DNA from: Owenia fusiformis
Taxonomy: Eukaryota; Annelida; Polychaeta; Sabellida; Oweniidae
Length of the DNA: 64,000 nucleotides
Assembly (NCBI GenBank): GCA_903813345.2
Contig: CAIIXF020000004.1
Coordinates: 3,493,525-3,557,524 of the forward strand
Direction of reading: 5' to 3'
The notes below the pieces were generated by a model. That model saw nothing but the letters and a program-made list of their open reading frames with translations, did not search any database and was not told where the DNA came from. Below are positions 49,078 through 60,500 of the stretch, one piece after another. The stretch's first letter is position 1. Every line of letters begins with the position of its first letter. The position numbers and the translations under genes were made by a program.

Positions 49078-50567
49078 TATTTGCAATCAAAAAAACATTA
49101 GAATGATGTCTTGCTACTGAAGGCAATCAAATACGATTGATTGGAGCATGGACTGCCACGATTTATGTTACAATGTTATCAAGTGACTTTTTGCATTTGT
49201 ATCACTGCTAGTGAAGTGAGCCCAAAAAGCGGAGGTACGGGGGTTCACCCGAGGTATTTTTAAAAAATCTACACTGTATAAGGTACACTGTATAAGGTAC
49301 ATTCTACATATTTCAACCCCCCCCCCCCTGGTTGCGCTAATGTCTTTTATTTCCACATATCGGATAACATTTAAAAACAGAAATAACATTTTTCAAATTT
49401 AAAAGTCCTCAATCAAAATCAAGTATTAAGCAATGCTGTTAATTAAACTCACCAATTCTGACTTTCTGTACCATGTTAAAGTGTGGATGTAACCTGATAT
49501 TTTAATGGGAGTTGCTAGCAACTTTAAAACTGGCCTTTAAATATACAAGTTTAATGTTAAATGTTGTTCTCAAGTTCGTGTAACTGATACCTACTACTGG
49601 TGTGCTCATGTGGCCAGTATGAACACACATATAAAATTTCAATTCAGGGCATAACATTAGTCCTAATCTCTTGTGTCACTGAGATGTTATTAATGGCCAA
49701 GCAGGTTTCTGAGATTTAATGTGTTTCATTCATTTCTACAAGAACTCACACATTCTATATATTAAGTCAGTGTTCTCCCCCCCAAAAAATTCCACCTGGG
49801 TGCAAGTTTTCAAGTCTGAAAAAATCAGTACTCGCTACGCTCACAATATCTCTGTGTAGGTGCTTACTTAACTCATTTTTTAAATCAGAAGTTGAAGTGC
49901 AGGATGCCAACTGGGGGGCCTTTGGTTTCAAGTGGGGGGGGGGTAAAGTGACATGGGGAGATCACTAAGTGATATGATATTTTTAATTTAGTTTATGTTC
50001 ATAGGATTATCCATACATTCTCATTTATTGATTCTTAATCTTTATTTATGGAATTTCCTGAATCCTTGTAACGAGTATTATTCCTTCTCTGAATAATTTT
50101 TGGGTGGTCATTGTAACATTTTAGGCTAGTTGTGGCTGCTATGGGAACATGAACACTTGTGCCCTGGAGAAGCAGCTCAAATGTCTTCATTGATAGGGAA
50201 TCAATCTTTTGTCTATGTTTTTTTATATTTATTTACCTATCTAAAATATGCAATGTATTAGATCAGATAGACAAAAAATATAACACCTTCATTATGTACA
50301 AGCAGCTCATACCCGAACAGAAGAATAAAAATCTGCTCAAATTGATTGATAAAAAATAGGTTTTAAAATGCTCATAAATATTAGATACCTTATACATGCA
50401 ATACACTGGAGTAATACTACTCAGATAATATTTTGGTTATTTTACCTTGATATTTGAAGACAATTGTTAAATACATATAAATATTAGATTTACAATTGTA
50501 CTTTTTCGTTACGATGTTAAATTCATTTCATATTCTGTCAATGTTAAATACATATACCTACATATAG

Positions 50568-50915
50568 ATATCTCAAACTGGGAACTGGGGACTGGGGACC
50601 AGCTTAGAAGATACATACATACATACATATAACATTCATAGATATCTCAAAATGGGAACTGGGGACTGGGGACCAACTTATAAGATACATACAAATATAT
50701 ATATATACAAACATAGATATCTCAAACTGGGAACTGGGGACTGGGGACCTTCTTCAAAGATACATACAAATACATACATATTATACATGTATATAGCATA
50801 TAGATATCTCAAACTGGGAACTGGGGACTGGGGACCTGCTTAAAAGATACATACAAATACATACATATTATATATAGCATATAGATATCTCAAACTGGGA
50901 ACTGGGGACTGGGGA
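50568..50915. repeat. Minisatellite in the right terminal repeat (inverted, 5 copies)
   Basis: Exact inverse of the left array: ATAGATATCTCAAACTGG followed by GAACTGGGGACTGGGGACC, repeated about every 75-87 bp. Confidence 0.9.
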
Positions 50916-51561
50916 CCAGTTTAGAAGATATATACAAATACATACATATATAACATGTATAGAATACACATATATCTCATAAATAAAGCATATTCATATA
51001 TATCTCAATGTAAGATATTCATGAATTATTGTTATTTAATTAACATATTCCATGCTTGTATATATATCATACATATATGAATACATATAATAATGTATGT
51101 ATCTATCTAATTTGCATATTCTGTGCTGGCATATAATATACATTTGCATAAATCTGTAGATATATGTATATATGCATAAATATATAGATATATGTATGTA
51201 TACATATACATATATGTATCTATCTAATTTGCATATTCTGTGCTGGTTTACATGGCCCATAAGCCAAATGAATGACACAGTTACTCTGAAAATATTGTGC
51301 AAAATGAATTATAAACCTTTAACTAAAAGCATTTTTATCAGGACTTTTGGATCTGGATACAGACACTTGATGCAAATTTAAAAACATTGGATTTTCACCC
51401 CCTCTGACATCAGATTTACATGCTGTATAATCACATAAACCAAGCGAAAATCAATGCAAAGGCTTGCTTATTCCTGTTGTCTTTAAACAGATATTCCTCT
51501 ATAATTGAGATAAACAAGGATGGGCTAGCTATGGGTTATGATGTTGGCTGTTATAATTTTA

Positions 51562-54500
51562 CTACATGAGTTTCATATACATTTCTCGTTCGGCGGGATA
51601 AGCATCCTCATTTTTATCTTCACCGAGTGGATCGATTTCACATTCTTGTTTCACTCTTGTAAACCAGTCTACGAACTCTTCTCCGAGTCCTTCACACAAA
51701 ACACTGTCTTCTTTTAAGGCAGTAATAGCTTCAGAGAGGGTTTGAGGAAGTTTCTCTCCGTCTTTATCAGCCTCCTTAGGGCGAGGGATTTTATTTAAAA
51801 CGCCATCTATTCCAGCTGCCAAGGTTGCTGCCATAACGAGGTAGGAATTGCAAGCCCCGGATGGAAGACGGTTTTCAACATATGTTCCCGATTCTCCTGT
51901 GTTTTTAACGCGGAATAAGGTGTGGCGGTTCATGATACCCCAGTTGATGATGTCTGGACACCAATGTTGACCCATCCTACGATAGCAATTGACAGTGGGG
52001 CAACACAGGGCGGTAATGGCCCGCGAATGCTTCACAAGACCTCCTATCCAATGCCCAGCGAATTCGGATAAGTTGTCATCTTTTGTTGGATCATACATCG
52101 GATTTTTGCCTTTACGGTCCCAGAGTGAATGATTAAAATGTGTCCCATTCATTAGATGCCCAGGAAACGGCTTACTCATGAATGTAGCCAGTAAGCCCCT
52201 TTTCTGACATATTTCCTTAACTCCATTCTTAAAAATAAATGCAGAGTCAGCAATTTTCATATCTTTCACAGGGCGCATGGTGATTTCAAATTGCCCCGGT
52301 CCATATTCGGTTTGGTAGGTTTCTGTATCTACGCCAGCTTTGAGAAGTTCGCTGTCAATTTCGTAAAGAAGAGATTCTTGGGTTGCCATGACTACGCTTG
52401 TAAACACATCCAAACCTTCAAAGACCGGCTCGAGTGTTTTCTCATTTAGTACCTGTGTCAAGTATGAGAAATATTGAAAATATGTCAATACAATGTTAAA
52501 AATTAAGGATTATATAATTTGTAATACCATGGGGATAAATCTACTGGAGAGAAATATAAAGTGGAATAGATTTGACGAAATGTACCAAAAAATAATATTT
52601 CTAAATTACATGTATTTAGGCCTACTCACTTGGAATTCAAATTCGTTTGCCCCCGTGACGGAGAAACCCATATTTGAAAGACGATCTAACTGCCTTCTCG
52701 CAACGTATCTAGGACAAGCCTCTTGGTAGCTCCCATCCTCTTTCCAATGTGGCTCGCATATTACCTCCCCAACCTTATACTCTCCACAGCCTAAACAGAG
52801 AAACAATCTTAAATGACACATATTAACAGAAAAAACATATTTAAAAGGTCATATAAAGTCATGTTTAAAAAAGGTATCTATGTCAGGGTCACCTGCGGGG
52901 TCAGAAATGAATAAAAGGCACATACTAGTAATGAAGAACTGATTTATCTCGCCTCTCGCTGTATATCCGCAATAAATAGTAAATAGTAAATAGTAAAGCC
53001 CTAGTCACATTTGCTATGGCGACCGCACAGTCTATCATTTCAGCCGTCAGAAACATATCTTCTCTCGCCGTAGAATTTCTGCGGTCGGGAGGTACATTAC
53101 TCATCAAAACACTACGGTAGACGCAAGTCAACGTAAGCCCGACGTCCGGCAACTGTGGGAGCGTTCTGCGGTCTGTCACCGGCCTGGTAATTTCTATGGG
53201 GATCGCAGAAATGAACAAATATTATATAACTCCGAGTTATAATTTCTACGGCTACCCTGCGGCTCGTAAAAAACTGAATACGCTGCACGGAGACCGCAAG
53301 GTGACCGTAGTTTTTCTATGGAGACCGAAGAAATTCACTGATTTAATTGATCTGCGGTCGACCTATGACCAGTCACAAATGTGACTGGGGTGTTAGTCAA
53401 GGTCCTTTTTGAATACTTAAAACATCTGATTCAAGAACACCTACATGGTCAGTGTTTGTTACAATGATTAGTAATAAGGGTTGAAGAATCATATAAGTAT
53501 AAGGCTTCAAAGACAACATGCGAGTTACCCTATTATCACACCAAACTAGTTCTCACTACGTTCTGGAAAACGGGCCGAAACTGTATACGAACATATTGGA
53601 CCTGTTTGTGGTCTATAAATTACAAACTTCATTGAACATACTCGAACGAGTAAGTGGGCCAGAACCTAGAACATTCTCAAAATGTTCTTGATCATCACAT
53701 TCTGCAATAAGAACGAGTGACAACGTATTTAAGACGAGCTTGACGTACAACGAACGAGTTCACAATTGTATTCAGGTTTGAACAGAATACTCAATCGGCC
53801 GGGCGCCGGGCGATGAATCGCAGCAAACGTGACCCAGTAATAAGAAGGCGTACTGAGGTCACGGGAGGTCATAGGTCGGGTTCTAAGGTACCAAAAGGAT
53901 CAACAGTCCAATATATGACAGCCACATATTGGGGCCCCCAGACTACAAATAGCAATACGGAGGTCAACTCTACGTTTAAAGCCACATTTAGAGGTCAATA
54001 CCATATTAAATGTGACTATATTTTACTAAACTTTAACTGCATGTAAACAAAGCATACAATAGTACAATAACGTCATTTCGAAGGGCAATATAGTGAAAAA
54101 TTGGGCCGAGGGCCGATAGTGAAATATTAGACCGAGGGCCGAAGGCCCAATGTCTAATATTTCACTATATTGCCCGCAGCAATGACGTTATTAGTATAAT
54201 TACCACCGTTAACGACCAGACTGAAACAGCAAGAAACTTTTACGCACTGAGCGATATCTAATTTCCTGGGGAAAATTGCCAGTCATTAATTGCATTCTTG
54301 ACCGGCAATATGGACCACCACTATGACGTCACATATTGCTCAGGTCGATTTAGTAAAATGAATGCCTTCTAAACTAGCACTAAAAACCCTAGAACTGGCT
54401 CGGCAAGGTGGTAATAATATACAATAATAATGTACATTAGGAAATATATAAGTGGTTTATCCAGGGAATATACATCCTTATGTAGACTGTTTATTATTGG

Positions 54501-57500
54501 AAAATATAATGATACATGTAGCTTTGGGTCATTGCTACTTTTACATTTATTCAAGGAGTCTCGTGGTCGCACCGATCTCCTCCTTATTGACCCCAGTTGG
54601 TTCTTTTAATCTGCATCATGTTAATCAGTTGTGAACATCATCTTTTTACTATTTACAATAGTCAATATTGACTTATTGTCAAAACATCCATATGCTCGTT
54701 CTAGAATCTCTATATGCATTCAAATACTCCTAGCATCATTCTGTTTCAGGGCTGAGAAGAAATGAGATGCCATGGTTTATCATGATGCTCTATATGCGTA
54801 ATTCACATATTCTGTTCTGATTAGCCTTTTGTTATAAAACTATATATAAGATATGGATAAGATATTTCCATATATTTTTCTACATCCATATTAAATTAAA
54901 AGTAATGGTCTACTTCGATTATAGTTATAAGGCTCAACCTGAAGGTATAGATTGAACTGCCAAATGGGTTGGATGTAGATTTAGGGCAATGCCAAATGCT
55001 GTATTTAAGGTTAATTTTGAGAAACTCTTCTAAGAGTCCTCATGAACTTTTTAGTTATTTACTTTTCAAACTTCTAACAAAACAGAAACAAATTCTAAAT
55101 TCAGTGCCTATTAAACAGTAATCTTGAGTGTATAACCGAGTACCAGACGTTTGAAGGTGGTATATGATGACAATTTAAAGCAAAGTTGGGTTCAGTCGAT
55201 ACCCTGAGCATTCCTCAACTGTTGTCAAATCATCATGTATCATATTTGGATCATTCTCTGTAATGAAAAATACATCATTTGTTTTCTCTTTTGTTGCTTT
55301 TTCAACGTTGACAGCTTCGTCATATTCGGCAGTGCCAAATATTTCCGCTTCCTCGAGTGTCTCTGGAAGACGATTCCCTTTGGTTTCTGGTAATAGAAAA
55401 GCAAGCAGTCCGGCCACTAAAGGAAAGAATCCTAGTACAATATAAGGAAGACCATACCATATGCGCCCCATTAGAGGAATCTGAGGGCTTATCAGACCCC
55501 CGATACGCCCCATACTTGATCCACTCCCGACACCGACGTTCCTTGCGGGGGTCGGGAAGATTTCACTGCTGTATAAGTATATTACCCTGAACACAATGTT
55601 TATGATTATCGTTCCACATACGGCGGCAGCTGTGATTAGACCTGTGATCTTTGTCAACCACAGTGGAATTATAGCTAGTGAAAAAATAGCGTTAGCAATA
55701 AGAAAGTATGAAAGGATCGTCTTTCTGCCAATGAAGTAAAGTGATAACCACATGAACAAGACAGCTGGGAATTCCGTGAGACCTCCTATCAAAAGATTGT
55801 TCAAGTATACATCCCCTGGAATTATTGTTCCGACATTTAATGACATCGCGTAGCTGCCGAACACAATTGCAAACCATTGGGCCCAGACCAATAGAGTTCG
55901 CTTTCTAATTATTGGGCTGCGGAATAAATCTACCATAGTCGCCTGTTTCGCATCACTTTGGTTATCGTTCGTAGCTACCATATCTTTTAAAGAAAACTTC
56001 TCGTCCATTTTTACTCTGTTGATTTTTGCAATTTTGCGGGTAATCTCTTCAGCGTCTTTTAGGCGTCCTTTTGAGATGAGCCAACGAGGCGACTCGAACA
56101 TAAGCAAGATTAAGATAAGTGCTGGAACGACAACGGTGGCTGAAAGTAACTGAAGGTGCTTGTGGTTCCGCACGTAGTACGCCCCAATTGTGAGCGTGAC
56201 ACCCCTCATTACTCTGAACAAACTGCAGCAGAAAAGGCAGCGTGATCGGGACTTGGGTGGCATCATCTCGATGATCAATACCCACAACGGTGTGTAAGCA
56301 CCCATAGAAAACAGCGTGGAAAGCATGCGTAATACCACAAACAACCAAAAGTTCTCGGCAAACGCCCCTCCAATGATACTCCCGAGTGAGAGAACAAGAA
56401 GTCCAAGCGAGGCTCGCTTACGGCCGAATCTATCCGAAATAGCTCCCGATAGAAAGGCACCGAAGCAAAGCCCAGCCATCTGAAATGTAGCAGGTAACGT
56501 GAACATCCAGTCCTTGTCGCATACCAGATCGTATTCACTAACAACTGTTGATTCGAATTTATCCGTGTTATACCGCCAAACATTTCTGCATTTTATCCTC
56601 GTAGCATTAACGTTCCGCGTCCATTCATTGATTACGTTAACATCTCCCCAGTCCACAGCGCTGTAGTTATAATCATACATCTCACATTTGGCATAAACGG
56701 TATCACCAAGTGTGTTTTCAGTTTCGGGGATTGATATAAACTTCTGCATTGTCTCGTTTAGATGGGCAAGCTCTGGCACCGCACACCAATGATCCATTTT
56801 CCCTGCTATGAAGTTAGTCAATGAATATTGCCATCCGTTTCCTGAGAAGAAAATATTCCAGGAAATCACCAAGAAGATTTGGTAAAGACCAAACCCACCA
56901 ACCTTCTCTAGAGTTGCATCAAACGTCATCATAGACTGGTGTGAGCTTAGGTTGATCCTCGCGATCGTTCTGTAGCCTTTAAATGACATTTCGATGTTTT
57001 AAAACAATAGAAGTTTGTATCGACAGAAGGACTGACAATATGAATATATTCACATTATGATCATGTACTGATTATCTTAGCATGGCTTGTTACTAGTGCT
57101 CGATTACACGGTGTTGTAGCATGACGGTTACGACAAGGCGATTTGCAAAATTTTGCGGTAACGATTACAAAAAATGGCGGATTTGAAAAACAGCATGTCC
57201 TTTTTCTCGCCTGTAGGCAAGATTCACAGATAAGATTTCCTTTTCAACTAGTTCCATTCGGTGACGTATATATGGATGGTTATAAAGACTAGGTCAAATC
57301 TTCCAGGTGGTTTACTAGAAGCGGAATATAAGCTTTAAACTTACCGACTGATATGTCCAAGAGATGTTCTCAGAGCCACTCAAACTAATAACAGTAAGTA
57401 AACTGTGTATAAACAAGCCATAAAATGACAAATTCAGAACAGGAACGTAGTCATATTGTAAATAATAAGGTTTCAAACGCAATGTCGTTAGACGACTACG

Positions 57501-60500
57501 TATGAATTCTATAGACGGTAACGTATAGTATTAGATTTACATTAGATATTTTGCGAACGGTTACGTGAATGTACATCTTTCAAGTTAAGGTTGCTGGTTC
57601 TGATAGCCTCTTTCCATGTTATTGTTATAATGGGTAAGAAATGGAATATTGAATTGCTTATATTTGTTTTCAGGACTCGCAAGAGACGCTCTTGTTTGAG
57701 CCTCTATAGGTCAAGGAAAAAATTGTATCTTGCTTTATTTATGAAACCAATTCAAGTCAAAAAGATAGCAATGAAGAAGCAAAAGAAGAATTAGCATCAA
57801 GTACTGATGAATATGACAAAATTAATAACAATGAATCTGGGATACATATTTGAACGAGGTTCGCGTAACCGTCAATCAATTTTTGCGTAACCGCAAATTA
57901 AAAATACAATATTATGGCTTAAGTAGAACATATTAGGTGGTTTCCAATGCTCAATTGGCTTTTTATGATCGTATGTAGGTTACATCTATATACCCCGAGG
58001 TCGTTAGGCAATGTAGACCATGCCCTAATGACAAAAATAAACAAATTACTAAATTTTGTGTAGTTTTGAATTTCAAACTCAACAGTTTTTCGCTTATTTC
58101 ATGTTATCCCCGGGCATCAATTTGCAAAGAATACGTTCAAGATATACATTACTAAGTGCATCACCGAATGCGATGCATACAGAAATCGTTCATCCTTTCA
58201 TTGATACACAGTAGAAGAAAATAATGCACCAACTTTAGTTTTCTATTCCAACACGACCATTTTATTGGATAAATCAGTGATCGTAGTCGTCTAATCTCGT
58301 TTTCAGAGGTGGCGTAACCGTCATGCTAAAACACCGTGGATAAGGAACCGGAGTAAATAGATTAGTTTTTTGACTGTCCTAACTATGACATATAAGTCAC
58401 AACAATCTATACAAAACTTAAACTAGTCTAAACTAACTTTTTGAACAAAAACACAATGTCGTTGTGAAATACAAATTAGCATGGCACGATAAAAACAAAC
58501 CAGTGTAATGTATCATTGTCACAATATTAATCCAATTATTAAACTGAATAAATAAATGTACTTTGATGAATGTAAAATTACATAAGAATTCTTTTGATAC
58601 ATCAGTTTTTCGCACTTTGGAAAAGTTCTATATTATTGTCGTATTGCGCTGATTGGCGTGTGGAAAACGGAAACGTATAGCAATCTTCGTTCCATTGAAC
58701 ACTTTATCGATAGAGAAAATATAAAGTAGATTTTTTAATTGTTGAGAAAGTCATTTCAAAATTAGTTGGTGGCACTTTCTGTGTCACCCTGTAATAATGG
58801 TTTGCTACGAGTGAAAACAATATTAAGTATTCAAACACGGCGTTGGTAATACATTTAAGGCATTGGATTCATTCTGGATTGATTATTATTCCTAAAAGGT
58901 GTTGTTTTAAACTTTCCACGATACGCGTAGTATCGGGTGCTAACTTTAGGAAATGAATCCCGAGTGGAATGAATCAGCCACAATGCATGATAATTGACAC
59001 ATAAGAGAAAGAGAACTTGAAATAAACGGTGTGTGCTTCATTCCAAATTGGAATATGACAGTTATTTGTCTGTACCGATGGCTCTGTTCTCCACACCACG
59101 TGTTTTGGCTGGCTCAGCTTGAGTATAGGGTGTAAAGGTGTCTCAATCAAGGTATCACATTTACATACAATGTGTTTACCACTGGTATTGAATGAACCAA
59201 TTTCAATTATTCGACTTACATTTCTTTTGATTGATGACATTCTGTCACGTTAAAGATGTTATAAAACCGTTTTACTCGATTAAGGTTATATTTGTCTAAT
59301 GTACTAGTATATCTTTACTTTGGTCTTTATTCTCTAGTAGTTTGTGACAACAACTTTAAGATTTGGATACTGAAACACTAGCCCAATTTACACTACGCGC
59401 AGAATTCCAAGACGTTTTCGGGCTAAAACGTTTTAGAAAAATTAAGTTTACATTAGTAAACTAATAGAGTTTACATTACCATTTTCAAGACGTCTTAGGA
59501 AATAAGATCGAATTTACACCTGTTTTCCTAGAACGTCTTAGAGATATGTAGGTATACATGTAAAATGAAAAAAGCAGTTCAGTACTGGTTGAAGGACGGT
59601 TCAGTCCATATAGCTATTCCTTTACTGCTTCTATACTTTGTATCCGACTTTGTACTAAAGAATGCATCGGTTTCAGAAAAATATGTCCGAAAGACAGCAT
59701 TGTTAAAAGCATGAAAGAGAGCAGGAAGATTTTATGCATAAATTAGGATTATTATAAATCGCCAGGCAAATAAGTTCTTCTCAATAATTTTGGGATGATA
59801 TTGTGAACAAGGGATAAGACAAAATAAAGGACCATGTGACATATGTAAATGGAAAGTTTCAAATGTTTCGTTCGTTTACATTAACATCTCCCCAATCCGC
59901 AGCGCTGTAGTTATAAATATAGCAATCTTCGTTCCATTGAACACTTTATCGAGAGAGAAAATATCAAGTAGATTTTTTAATTGTTGAGAAAGTCATTTCA
60001 AAATTAGTTGGGCGCATTTTCTGTGTTACCCTGTATGGTTTGCTGCGAGAGAAAACAATATCAAATATTCAAACACGGCGTTGATAATACATTTAAGGCA
60101 TTGGATTCATTGTGGATTATACGTAGTAATTGACACACAAGAGAAAGAGAACTTGAAATAAACGGTGTGTGCTTCATTCCAAATTGGAATATGAGAGTTA
60201 TTTGTCTGTACCGATGGCTCTGTTCTCCACACCGCATGTTTTGGCTGGGTCAGCTTGAGTATAGGGTGTAAAGGTGTTTCAATCAAGGTATCACATTTAC
60301 ATACAATGTGTTTACCACTGGTAATGAATGGACCAGTTTCAATTGTTCGACTCACATTTCTTTTGATTGATGACATTCTGTCACGTTAAAGATGTTATAA
60401 AATCGTTATACGCGATTAAGGCTATATTCGTCCTCCCTAATACCGTGGTCACATTTGCTCTGATCTAAAACAACGGCGCCCAGCAAATGAGTATTTTGTT

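Larger units (their letters stand above)
45216..50567. other. Interior of the 6.7-kb element, no recognisable gene
   Basis: Only short unassigned frames (for example 48113-48322 +). C-tract-bearing fragments with CAGTGGCGTAGCCAGG (46705) and TAGGCGTAGCCAGG (48925) occur. I see no DDE or other transposase motif. Confidence 0.5.
44555..51265. mobile_element. 6.7-kb element with ~700-bp terminal inverted repeats containing minisatellites
   Basis: The left end GGCTTATGGGCCATGTAAAC is the inverse of the right end GTTTACATGGCCCATAAGCC. Both are flanked by the 8-bp direct repeat AAATGAAT (44547-54 and 51266-73). The homologous locus near 32185 has a single AAATGAAT and no insert. The terminal repeats continue inward for about 700 bp each and include five copies of an ~80-bp unit with the core GGTCCCCAGTCCCCAG. 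An 8-bp duplication is shared by hAT, P, Merlin and Zisupton types; no transposase is recognisable, so the superfamily is open. The interior holds a fold-back copy (45850-46185), a CGTAGCCAG repeat (48925-49077), a perfect hairpin near the centre and only short unassigned frames. Confidence 0.85.

Noticed and set aside
44555-51265. CRISPR-like array from the regularly spaced GGTCCCCAGTCCCCAG units
   Set aside because: Spacers are similar AT-rich variants of each other, the arrays are mirrored in terminal repeats, and the DNA is animal nuclear sequence.
58974-60376. Two paralogous ~88-residue - strand open frames in the duplicated 550-bp segments
   Set aside because: Most differences between the copies change amino acids and the tails differ; no domain or splice sites are convincing. 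More likely non-coding duplication.
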